Shown here piece after piece: positions 25,737 to 33,482 of a DNA stretch of 64,000 nt. How positions within the stretch are numbered: position 1 is the stretch's first letter; each line of letters opens with the position of its first letter. Under the pieces are notes generated by a model that worked only from the letters and a program-made list of their open reading frames with translations, had not been told where the DNA came from and did not search any database. The position numbers and the translations under genes were made by a program. This DNA comes from Clostridium_AD sp036569345. Lineage in GTDB: Bacteria; Bacillota; Clostridia; Clostridiales; Clostridiaceae. The stretch spans positions 1 to 64,000 of the forward strand of contig NZ_DATCQT010000104.1 in assembly GCF_036569345.1 (NCBI RefSeq). The letters are read 5' to 3'.

Positions 25737-25868
25737 ATGAGAACTTGGATTAGTGGAGATTATAGAAATGGTGTTTCTGTAATGGATAGACATGGATAGA
25801 CATATTGCTAGATATACTGAAACAGCTAAGATAGCTGCTAATATGCAGACATGGCTTAATCAAATAAT
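25737..25868 (+). pseudogene. Remnant of duplicated hydrogenase large subunit
   Basis: After a conserved copy of the parent leader (AAGAAAGGAATGATAATAG), the start ATGAG is joined directly to parent sequence from about 19101, a deletion of about 940 bp. The remnant carries a 10-bp tandem duplication (ATGGATAGAC) and stops matching the parent at about 19216. Both L1 and L2 cysteine motifs are missing. The next 150 bases are unlike the parent until the copied end of the protease gene before hypA copy 2. Confidence 0.9.
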
Positions 25869-26040
25869 GAAGAGATGGCAATTTAAAATTGTTGTCTTTT
25901 TTTGTTATGATGAAAAAATTTTTAACCATGGGAGTGAGTGTAGAAAACAATAGAATTAAGATGCACGTAAAAACATTTTAATGAATTATTTAACATATAT
26001 ACTAATAAAGAAACAATTACAAATTAATTAGGAGATAAAT

Positions 26041-26382
26041 ATGCATGAAGTGTCTATAATTCAAAATGTAATCCAAATAGTATCAGAAAAAGCAATTGAA
26101 AATAAATTAACTAAAGTTAACAAGGTTTCGTTAAAAATAGGTGAGTTATCTGGTCTTGTGGCAGAATGTTTAAACTTTGCATTTGAAATCTGCGTTATGG
26201 ACACAATGCTTGAAGGTTCAACTTTAGAAATAGAGAAAGTAAGAGCGGTAGCAGAATGTTTTGAATGCAAAGAACAATTTCCAATAGACCATTTTAATAA
26301 ACTTTGTCCATGGTGTAATAAATTTTGTTCTAGTATTATTAGTGGGTATGAGCTTTATGTAAATACAATAGAAGGAGATTAA
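26041..26382 (+). CDS. hypA: HypA nickel chaperone (copy 2)
   Basis: A second 113-residue HypA with the MHE start, C-x2-C zinc pairs (CFEC and CPWC) and the same AATTAGGAGATAAAT leader as copy 1. Most differences from copy 1 lie in the middle (e.g. VAECLNFAFEICV), where it has two extra cysteines. The frame is intact although the genes copied with it upstream are destroyed, which suggests selection for it. It is coupled to hypB copy 2 three bases later. Confidence 0.95.
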   Translation: MHEVSIIQNVIQIVSEKAIENKLTKVNKVSLKIGELSGLVAECLNFAFEICVMDTMLEGSTLEIEKVRAVAECFECKEQFPIDHFNKLCPWCNKFCSSIISGYELYVNTIEGD

Positions 26383-26385
26383 AAT

Positions 26386-27054
26386 ATGAGTGAAATAAAG
26401 ATTGTTATGAACATACTTCAAAGGAATGATGAGATTACCTCCATAAATAAAAAATTGCTAGATGAAAAGGGGATTTATGTAATAAACTTAATGAGCTCAC
26501 CTGGCTCAGGTAAGACTTCGCTACTTGAGCGAATAATAGCTAAGCTTAAAAATGATATAAATATTGCTGTAATTGAAGGAGATATTTATACAACGAAAGA
26601 TGCGATGCGAATAGAGGCACAAGGCGTTCCAGTGGTTCAGATCAACACAGGAGGAGCATGTCACCTTGATGCAGAAATGATAAAAAATGCATTAAATACA
26701 TTAACCCTTGATAAGATTGATTTACTAGTAATAGAAAATGTAGGTAATTTGGTTTGCCCCGCAGAATTTGAAATTGGTGAAGATATAAAAATTTGTGTTT
26801 TGAGCACTACAGAAGGAAATGACAAACCTTTAAAATATCCACTGATGTTTGAAAAAAGTGGTGTTATTGTTCTAAACAAACTAGATTTAATAGAATTTAC
26901 TGATTTTAATAAAGAAGAGTTTTATAGAGATATAAAATCTTTAAATGCTAATGTGGATATATTCGAAACATCTTGTGTTAAAAATCAGGGTATAGATGAA
27001 ATATGTTCATGGCTGATTAAAAAAATACAAGATAAAAAAATAAAATTTAAATAA
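26386..27054 (+). CDS. hypB: HypB GTPase nickel chaperone (copy 2)
   Basis: The 222-residue HypB is nearly identical to copy 1 over long stretches (P-loop GSGKTSLL, GGACHLDAEM, NKLDL), with changes mainly at the ends and around residues 100-105. It is intact and leads into the cytoplasmic hydrogenase 30 bases later. It probably serves that enzyme, though nothing in the sequence excludes exchange with copies 1 and 3. Confidence 0.95.
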   Translation: MSEIKIVMNILQRNDEITSINKKLLDEKGIYVINLMSSPGSGKTSLLERIIAKLKNDINIAVIEGDIYTTKDAMRIEAQGVPVVQINTGGACHLDAEMIKNALNTLTLDKIDLLVIENVGNLVCPAEFEIGEDIKICVLSTTEGNDKPLKYPLMFEKSGVIVLNKLDLIEFTDFNKEEFYRDIKSLNANVDIFETSCVKNQGIDEICSWLIKKIQDKKIKFK

Positions 27055-27083
27055 ATGAACTTTTCAATTTAGGAGGGAGTATT

Positions 27084-27917
27084 TTGCATGAAAGAAAACT
27101 TATAAAAAATGCCATAGATGAAATCCATAGAGGCACGTCGAAAAAAATTAATTTTGTATGGATGGAGGCTAACGGATGCATGGGAAATATTATTTCTTTT
27201 CTTAATGCAGATCAGCCAGATGTTCTTTATTTTGAGCAAGAAATGGTTGATTTAAAATTTAGCCCTAGCCTAATGCAAGAAGAAGGTGAAGTCGCCTATG
27301 AAAAATTCTTAGAAGTTTTAAATACAGATTTTATATTAGGAGTTGAAGGTGCCATTACTAATATGGATGAGGGCTTCTATAATATATTTGCAACCTATAA
27401 AGGCATTCGAATACCAACAGCGGAAGCTATTAATTTAGCGGCGCAGAAAGCAAAAGCAATAATAGCTATTGGAACTTGTGCTTCATTTGGAGGAATATCT
27501 GGAGCGAAACCTAATCCAACAGGATGCATAAGTTTAGGAAAATTTCTTGGACGTGATGTAATAAATATTCCGGGCTGCCCTGCAAACCCTTTGTGGGTTA
27601 TGGGAACTATAGCTAGCATTATTCTTAATAAAAAGGTTGAAATAGATGAAAAGGGACGACCAATAATGTTTTTTAAAGAAAGCAACCATACTAATTGCCC
27701 AAGACGCTCATATTTTGATAATAAAGTATTTGCAGACAAGTTAGGAGAAAAGGAGTGCATGATAAAGGTTGGATGTAGGGGACCTATTACGAAAGCTTAT
27801 TGTCCGCTTGGATTGTGGAATTCGAGAATTAATTGGCCAGTAGAGGCTAATACTCCTTGCATAGGTTGCGCTAGTGAATTTTTCCCGGATGGTACGGAGC
27901 CTTTTGTTAAGTACTGA
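27084..27917 (+). CDS. Cytoplasmic [NiFe] hydrogenase small subunit
   Basis: This 277-residue subunit has no Tat signal or other export signal, so the enzyme should stay in the cytoplasm. The start is TTG with AGGAGGG six bases upstream. Ligands: proximal site Cys32, Cys132 and Cys165, but the second residue of the usual C-x2-C is Asn35 (GCMGN); distal His202, Cys205, Cys225, Cys231; medial Cys240, Cys259, Cys262 with Pro252 as in [3Fe-4S] enzymes. It has no C-terminal anchor. Group 1h enzymes have an Asp at the Asn35 position, so this may be a related cluster type. The electron acceptor is unknown. Confidence 0.93.
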   Translation: MHERKLIKNAIDEIHRGTSKKINFVWMEANGCMGNIISFLNADQPDVLYFEQEMVDLKFSPSLMQEEGEVAYEKFLEVLNTDFILGVEGAITNMDEGFYNIFATYKGIRIPTAEAINLAAQKAKAIIAIGTCASFGGISGAKPNPTGCISLGKFLGRDVINIPGCPANPLWVMGTIASIILNKKVEIDEKGRPIMFFKESNHTNCPRRSYFDNKVFADKLGEKECMIKVGCRGPITKAYCPLGLWNSRINWPVEANTPCIGCASEFFPDGTEPFVKY

Positions 27918-27985
27918 AGAATTCTTAAAAATTTGAGTTGATAACAATTAATAGTTAAAATTTATTCCAAGGTGAGGTGACTAAG

Positions 27986-29386
27986 GTGACTACCAAAATA
28001 ACTATAGATCCTATAACTAGAATTATGGGACCTTTAAGCATAGAAGTAGAAATTAAAAAAAATAAAATAGTGGATGCTAAAAGTGGTGGGATTCAGTTTA
28101 GAGGTTTTGAAAAGATGTTAATAGGACGTCCCCCATTAGATGCTGTATATTTTACGCAAAGAATATGTGGAATATGTTCTACATCACATGGCTTAGTAGC
28201 AAGTTTGGCACTAGAAGATGCATTAAAGGTAACGCCAAATGAGAACGGAGTAAAAAGCAGAAATTTTGCACATGGAGCTGAGTATCTTCAAAATATAATG
28301 AGGCAAATTTGTATTTTTGTATTTCCCGATTATGTAAATATAACAGTGGTTCCAGGAAGTTCAGACTATGATTTCAGACTTTCTGAGAAATACACAGAAA
28401 AAATAAATAAAGATTATGTGAAGGCGATAGAATGTAGTCGCCTTGCTCATGAAATTGTAGCCCTTATAGGTGGGAAAGTACCACACAATCATGGTGTATT
28501 TGTGGGTGGAACTACTGCAAACATGGATGCTTCTAAAATTATACGACTGAAATCCATACTTTATTCTATTAGTGAGTTTATGAAAAAAAATATGGTTGAA
28601 GATATAAATATCATAGCTCATTATTACCCGGAGTATTTTAAAATTGGTGGTGGAACAAAAAATCTTTTGACCTATGGACTATTTCATGATTTGAGTAATA
28701 AAGAAATGCAGTACGTTTTGCCCTCAAGTTATATTGACGGTGAGGTAGCTAATTTAGATATAAAAGCAATAACAGAGAGTTCAGCATTTTCTTGGTATAA
28801 AGGTTCTAAATCTAGTGAGGTTCCATCAAATTATCCAACTGAAACAGATATTAAAAAGCCGGGAGCCTACACATTTATCAAAGCACCTAGGTATAAAGAC
28901 AAAGTTGTACAGGTTGGTCCACTTGCTCGTATGATTTTATCAGGTTCTTATAGAAATAGTATATCCACCATGGATAGGCTTAAAGCTCGGGTATTAGAAG
29001 GAAAAAAGCTTTGTGAAAAAATGCTTATAATACTTGATAACATAGAGCCTATACCAGCAGTACAGGAAAAATATACTATTCCAGATAGCGCACAGGGAAT
29101 AGGACTTTGTGATGCTGTACGTGGAGCCCTTGGTCATTGGACTACTATAGAAAAAGGAGTTATAAAAAATTGCGACATAGTTACTCCTAGTGCTTGGAAT
29201 CTTTCACCGATAGACGAGATGGGGCAGCGCGGAGCTCTTGAGAGCGCTCTCATTGGAACTGACATTCAAAATATTAAAAATCCTGTGGAGATAGGTCGCA
29301 TTGTACGCTCATTTGATCCTTGTATATCTTGTGCTACCCATGTTAATACAGAATACGGTGAGCCCTATTATATAAATATTACTTAA
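27986..29386 (+). CDS. Cytoplasmic [NiFe] hydrogenase large (catalytic) subunit
   Basis: The 466-residue catalytic subunit has L1 RICGICSTSH and L2 DPCISCATH, giving four Cys ligands for the NiFe centre, and a 14-residue C-terminal tail (VNTEYGEPYY...) for proteolytic removal. GAGGTGA five bases before the GTG at 27986 sets the start; a GTG at 27977 is in frame but badly spaced. It differs clearly from the exported large subunit, so the two enzymes are not recent copies of each other. Confidence 0.94.
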   Translation: MTTKITIDPITRIMGPLSIEVEIKKNKIVDAKSGGIQFRGFEKMLIGRPPLDAVYFTQRICGICSTSHGLVASLALEDALKVTPNENGVKSRNFAHGAEYLQNIMRQICIFVFPDYVNITVVPGSSDYDFRLSEKYTEKINKDYVKAIECSRLAHEIVALIGGKVPHNHGVFVGGTTANMDASKIIRLKSILYSISEFMKKNMVEDINIIAHYYPEYFKIGGGTKNLLTYGLFHDLSNKEMQYVLPSSYIDGEVANLDIKAITESSAFSWYKGSKSSEVPSNYPTETDIKKPGAYTFIKAPRYKDKVVQVGPLARMILSGSYRNSISTMDRLKARVLEGKKLCEKMLIILDNIEPIPAVQEKYTIPDSAQGIGLCDAVRGALGHWTTIEKGVIKNCDIVTPSAWNLSPIDEMGQRGALESALIGTDIQNIKNPVEIGRIVRSFDPCISCATHVNTEYGEPYYINIT

Positions 29387-29440
29387 GATATTTGAAATAA
29401 AATATAAGATATATTTTTATATAATAGAAGGAGAATAGAG

Positions 29441-30103
29441 ATGAGTGAAATAAAGATTAATATGTTAAATACTAATGAGGAGATTCATGCAGAAAATAAG
29501 GAACTTTTCGATGAAGAGGGTATATTTGTTATAAATTTAATGAGTGCTCCAGGATCTGGTAAAACCTCAATACTTGAGAAGTTAATTCCAAAGCTTAAAC
29601 AAAAATTGAATATGGCAGTAATTGAAGGAGATATATATACGACTAAGGATGCAGAACGAATTGAAGTTATGGGAGTTCCAGTAGTGCAAATTAATACTGC
29701 AGGGCCTTGCTATTTAGATGGAGGAATGGTAAGGGAGGCATCTTTGAATTTTGATTTAAGAGAGGTAAATCTAATTGTTATAGAGAATGTGGGATGCAAT
29801 ACTTCACCTGCTGAATTTGAAATAGGTGAGGATATAAAGATTTGCGTTCTTAGCGTGGCGGAAGGAAATGACAAACCTTTAAAATATCCACTTATGTTTG
29901 AAAAAAGCTCAGCAATAATTTTAAATAAAATTGATTTAATTAGATTTACGGATTTTAAGGAAGAAAAGTTTTATAAAGATATTAAACTAATAAATTCTAA
30001 GGCAAAGATTTTTCAAACCTCATGTACAAAAAACCAAGGAGTAGATGAACTGAGTGAATGGGTTTTGCATGAGGTAAATAAAAAAATAAGTATCCACAAA
30101 TAA
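29441..30103 (+). CDS. hypB: HypB GTPase nickel chaperone (copy 3)
   Basis: A third HypB of 220 residues, more divergent than copies 1 and 2. The P-loop is GSGKTSIL, the metal-site loop is AGPCYLDGGM instead of GGACHLDAEM (His replaced by Tyr), and the specificity motif is NKIDL. AGAAGGAGAATAGAG precedes the ATG. No third hypA accompanies it. A strong terminator follows immediately. Confidence 0.93.
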   Translation: MSEIKINMLNTNEEIHAENKELFDEEGIFVINLMSAPGSGKTSILEKLIPKLKQKLNMAVIEGDIYTTKDAERIEVMGVPVVQINTAGPCYLDGGMVREASLNFDLREVNLIVIENVGCNTSPAEFEIGEDIKICVLSVAEGNDKPLKYPLMFEKSSAIILNKIDLIRFTDFKEEKFYKDIKLINSKAKIFQTSCTKNQGVDELSEWVLHEVNKKISIHK

Positions 30104-30104
30104 G

Positions 30105-30132
30105 AAATCCTGTTTATAGCAGGATTTTTTTT
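30105..30132 (+). terminator. Intrinsic terminator after hypB copy 3
   Basis: The stem AAATCCTG / CAGGATTT with a short loop and eight T residues directly follows the hypB stop. It lies between hypB and the maturation protease gene, so the latter needs read-through or its own promoter. Confidence 0.9.
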
Positions 30133-30151
30133 AGAAAGGGGTTGAACTAAT

Positions 30152-30589
30152 ATAGGTAAAAAAGTTATTGCTATAGGAAACAGGTTAATGATGGATGATG
30201 CAGTAGCAGTGATAATTCTAGAAAAAATAAAAAATAAACTAGAGGATAAAGATATAGAGACGATTATTGGGGAAACAGATGTGGAATTTTGTTTTTCAAA
30301 ATTAAACAAGCAAGATGTATTTTATATTATTGATTCAACATATTATGGGAATTTACCGGGAACAGTAATTTTTAAAACTTTAGATGACATAAAAAAGGTT
30401 AAAGGGCAAAGTAGATCTATTCACTCTTTAGGATTAATTGAATTAGTGAATATGTATAAAATGAATATTAAGGGTTATTTTATAGGGATAGAAATTGCCA
30501 ATATAGATATAAATATTGGGTTAAGTCATATTTTGGAGGGGCAAGTAGAAGACATAGCTAACAAGATATTGAGTTTTATTATTAATTAG
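30152..30589 (+). CDS. Hydrogenase maturation endopeptidase 2, probable AUA start
   Basis: HyaD/HybD-type protease for the cytoplasmic large subunit. The first ATG (30188) would cut off the essential N-terminal motif, but the frame is open back to the stop at 30143 and reads GKKVIAIGNRLMMDDAVAV, matching the family GIGNxLxxDDG motif. No ATG, GTG or TTG lies in frame there; an ATA at 30152 sits ten bases after AAAGGGG. The Asp (IIDST) and His (SIHSLGL) of the nickel site are present. Either an AUA start is used or the start codon has mutated. The upstream terminator also argues for low expression. Confidence 0.75.
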   Translation: MGKKVIAIGNRLMMDDAVAVIILEKIKNKLEDKDIETIIGETDVEFCFSKLNKQDVFYIIDSTYYGNLPGTVIFKTLDDIKKVKGQSRSIHSLGLIELVNMYKMNIKGYFIGIEIANIDINIGLSHILEGQVEDIANKILSFIIN

Positions 30590-30615
30590 AGAAAGAAAGT
30601 AAACGAGTATTGATT

Positions 30616-30644
30616 TTGACTGCTAGTTAAAAGAATGGTATACC
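30616..30644 (+). promoter_or_regulatory. Sigma-A-type promoter for cfa
   Basis: TTGACT, 17-base spacer, TATACC, about 100 bases before the cyclopropane synthase start. The spacing is ideal and the -35 is near consensus. Confidence 0.5.
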
Positions 30645-30744
30645 TAAGAAGATTGATTATTATAATTATAAGGTACATAACTAATTAATAGTAAATTATG
30701 GTTATCAGTCATTACCTTAACATATAATTGAGGAGTGATAAATT

Positions 30745-31920
30745 TTGTTTGCAGATAAATTGTTTTATAAAACTTTATTAAAAAACATGTTTTCTGATCC
30801 GTTTGAAATTAAGTTTTTGGATGGGAGTGAAGAAAAGTACGGAGAAGGTAAGAGGAAATTTAAAATTATTATTAATGAGCCAATTCTAAAAGGGGACATT
30901 ATGAATAATCCATCAGTAGCTTTTGGAGAAGGATATATGACAAAAAAAATAGATATAGAGGGGAGTATACAGACTGTTATAGAGTCCTTATATAACAACA
31001 AAGAAAGCTTTTTGAAAAAAAGTGCAATATATCAAAAGCTAATAAAAAAAATAAAAAGCAGCATAAAAAGAAGCAAAGATAATATAGAATTTCATTATGA
31101 TATTGGTAATGATTTTTATAAGTTATGGTTGGATGACGGCATGAATTATTCTTGTGGATATTTTAATAATGATCTAGACTCATTAAATGAAGCCCAAATC
31201 AATAAAATAAATCATATTTTAAAAAAATTAAACTTAGAAGAAGGACAATCCCTACTTGATATAGGATGTGGATGGGGAGAACTTATAATTAGGGCGGCAA
31301 GACAATATAAGGTGAGGGCTATTGGAATTACATTAAGTTCAGAACAATTTCAAAGTGTTAATGAAAGAATAAAAGCAGAAGGACTAGAAAATTTAGTTGA
31401 AGTTAGGCTTCAAGATTACAGAGAAATAAGAGATGTAAGTTTTAATAGAATTGTTAGTATAGGAATGCTCGAGCATGTAGGAGAAGAAAATTTGTCTGAA
31501 TATTTTAGTATAGTAAAAAATTTGTTGAAGGACAAAGGTCTTTCTCTACTTCATTGTATAACAGGAGTAAATGAAGGTGGTAACAATACATGGATAGACA
31601 AATATATTTTCCCCGGTGGTCATGTACCTGGAATCAAGAATATTATAACTGATATAGCAGAGCAAAATTTTGAATTAATAGATTTAGAAAGCCTTAGGAG
31701 ACATTATGGAAAGACACTCGAACATTGGGCTGAAAATTTTGAAGAAGCACTTCCTATAATAGAGAAAAGTAAAGATGAAACCTTTATAAGGATGTGGAGA
31801 CTATATCTAAATTCTTGTGCTGCATCTTTTAATTGTGGCAATATCAATCTTCATCAGATATTATTTGCTAAAGGTGTAAATAATGATTTGCCTTTGACAA
31901 GAGACTATATGGATAAATAA
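30745..31920 (+). CDS. cfa: Cyclopropane-fatty-acyl-phospholipid synthase
   Basis: The 391-residue enzyme has the N-terminal lipid-binding domain and a C-terminal SAM methyltransferase domain: the family block FHYDIGNDFYKLWLD near residue 115, the SAM motif LLDIGCGWGE, and MLEHVGEENL. It methylenates unsaturated acyl chains of membrane phospholipids using S-adenosylmethionine. The start is a TTG with AGGAGTG upstream. Single-gene unit with its own promoter, adjoining but not part of the hydrogenase island. Confidence 0.95.
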   Translation: MFADKLFYKTLLKNMFSDPFEIKFLDGSEEKYGEGKRKFKIIINEPILKGDIMNNPSVAFGEGYMTKKIDIEGSIQTVIESLYNNKESFLKKSAIYQKLIKKIKSSIKRSKDNIEFHYDIGNDFYKLWLDDGMNYSCGYFNNDLDSLNEAQINKINHILKKLNLEEGQSLLDIGCGWGELIIRAARQYKVRAIGITLSSEQFQSVNERIKAEGLENLVEVRLQDYREIRDVSFNRIVSIGMLEHVGEENLSEYFSIVKNLLKDKGLSLLHCITGVNEGGNNTWIDKYIFPGGHVPGIKNIITDIAEQNFELIDLESLRRHYGKTLEHWAENFEEALPIIEKSKDETFIRMWRLYLNSCAASFNCGNINLHQILFAKGVNNDLPLTRDYMDK

Positions 31921-31969
31921 TTAAAATTTTTCGATGTATTCTCGTTTGTGTGCTAATTAGAAATTTCTA

Positions 31970-32173
31970 ATATTTTAGGGGATATTAAAAGCAAAATAGA
32001 AGAAGTATCCATAGAGATTAATGGACTTCAAATTTCAGCTGGCACAAGAAACAGCTGCTTCAGTTGAGGAAATTCTGGGCGGAATTAATGAACAAAACAC
32101 GAGGATGGGGAATATTATTAGTTTTAAAGATTTAGAAGGATTTATTGGCGAACTTAGAAATGTAAAAACATAA
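31970..32173 (+). pseudogene. Remnant of a methyl-accepting chemotaxis protein C-terminus
   Basis: Two out-of-frame pieces read like the helical end of an MCP: DIKSKIEEVSIEINGLQISA, then ETAASVEEILGGINEQN and ending ELRNVKT before a stop at 32171. There is no start codon or signalling hairpin. The gene has been lost except for this tail. A hairpin downstream (32204-32238) may be its old terminator. Confidence 0.7.
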
Positions 32174-32203
32174 ATTCAAAGAAGTATATTAATATATTAA
32201 TAT

Positions 32204-32238
32204 ATAAGATTACCTGAGGCTTTGACAGGTAATCTTAT
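32204..32238. terminator. Strong hairpin, possible terminator
   Basis: A 13-base perfect stem (ATAAGATTACCTG and complement) with a nine-base loop. The flanking T-run is weak on both strands, so termination is possible but not certain. It lies between the MCP remnant and the converging 163-residue gene. Confidence 0.6.
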
Positions 32239-32293
32239 GTATTTGGCTTGCCTTTTGGTAAGTCTTTTTTAAATTATGTTTCTTTCAAAACAT

Positions 32294-32785
32294 CTAACAC
32301 ATAACAATAATTTTATAGGGACTGGTTTGGGCTGGTATACTCCTTGTGGTAGCGCCATAAATAACAATTAGATTTCGATTTATTGGGTCTTTGGTAAAGG
32401 ATTGCCCGTTTTCAAGTAATATCTGTGTCCATGGGGCAATGTTTAATTTTAAGTTATTATCGCTACTAACCAATTGATCGTTAAAGTAGTCTACTTTCAC
32501 ATTTTGATAGAGTGAATCTCTTGCCATAACAATTGCTCTGAATTGTGGTGGGAAAATGAGAGGAACAGCTGCATTTGCATCATAGAATCCAGTTACCATA
32601 TCGCCAGGTGACACCATTACATGGTCTACAAAATAAGTAGTTGGTGTCACTACGAAATTCACTAAATTTCCATAACCGTTTTCTACTGACATTAATTTAT
32701 AACATCCTAAGTCTTTTCCACTTGCATCTATCCAAAAATCATTAATCATTGTAACCATACCGTGAAAAGGTTTAAAACTTATCAT
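32294..32785 (-). CDS. Hypothetical protein, 163 residues
   Basis: I do not recognise this protein. It has no signal peptide or membrane helix and is rich in aromatic and Val/Asn residues (MVTMINDFWIDASGKD; YFVDHVMVSPGDMVTG), suggesting a compact beta-sheet domain. A GAGGAGTTAAT leader precedes the ATG. It lies 24 bases after the Pro-rich 136-residue gene on the same strand and probably shares a transcript. The 22 bases covering its last codons (ending IVMC-stop) recur at 56751, the trace of a lost paralogue. A surface or spore-coat role is a guess from the neighbour's composition only. Confidence 0.6.
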   Translation of the reverse strand: MISFKPFHGMVTMINDFWIDASGKDLGCYKLMSVENGYGNLVNFVVTPTTYFVDHVMVSPGDMVTGFYDANAAVPLIFPPQFRAIVMARDSLYQNVKVDYFNDQLVSSDNNLKLNIAPWTQILLENGQSFTKDPINRNLIVIYGATTRSIPAQTSPYKIIVMC

Positions 32786-32809
32786 ATTAACTCCTCTATT
32801 CCTTTATTT

Positions 32810-33220
32810 TTAAAAGCATTGGAAACTACTAATATCTCTAAGATCCATTCCGAAATATACCCATCTGTTTCTATTCCAACGAAAGCCTGCTACAGATTTA
32901 GGACCCACAAATGTAAGCCATGCCCAGAAACTGTCACCCCTTCTTGGCCATATATATGTCATTCTAAAGCGGCAAAATCTAATTGCACCTTGATCTACAG
33001 CTAAAGGGGTAGCACCAAATTGTTGCGTTTTAGGCTGAGGTGGTGTAAAGTTTGGAGGTGGAGAAGTCGGGCCTACCGGGGGTCTTCCATGTTGTCCTTG
33101 TTGAGAGGGCGCCGGGCGAGCCATTTCTCTGTACGGGCACCCTAAAGGGAGATCTTGAGTTTGCTTACTATAGTCGTAACTTGGATCATAAAATCTAATA
33201 AAATCATTGTCAATATACAT
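32810..33220 (-). CDS. Hypothetical protein with Pro/Gln-rich linker, 136 residues
   Basis: Three parts are visible: a short N-terminal region rich in Tyr and Asp (MYIDNDFIRFYDPSYDYSK), a low-complexity Pro/Gln/Gly linker (about residues 33-70; ARPAPSQQGQHGRPPV...) and a C-terminal domain of about 60 residues rich in Trp, Phe and Arg (RFCRFRMTYIWPRRGDSFWAW). There is no signal peptide. AGGAGTTAATTTA precedes the ATG. The low-complexity linker is typical of surface-layer or spore-coat proteins of clostridia, but I cannot name a family. First gene of a pair with the 163-residue gene. Confidence 0.6.
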   Translation of the reverse strand: MYIDNDFIRFYDPSYDYSKQTQDLPLGCPYREMARPAPSQQGQHGRPPVGPTSPPPNFTPPQPKTQQFGATPLAVDQGAIRFCRFRMTYIWPRRGDSFWAWLTFVGPKSVAGFRWNRNRWVYFGMDLRDISSFQCF

Positions 33221-33482
33221 TAAATTAACTCCTAAAAGTATTTACAATATAGTATATGGTGTTCTAAGGATTTTGTTATTTATATTTTAAATTGTTATTA
33301 CTTTTGGAATGGGTGAATTAGTTATAAAAGAAACTTATGATATGTATTTATCCATTATTTTTTTAATTTTAATTTATAAAAAAATGTTATAATTATATTT
33401 GTAATTATGAAATAAAATATTTATTTAAAGCATACCCGTTTGTAGGGTTATTTATTTTAGAGTAAATGGAAGGTGAATGTAT

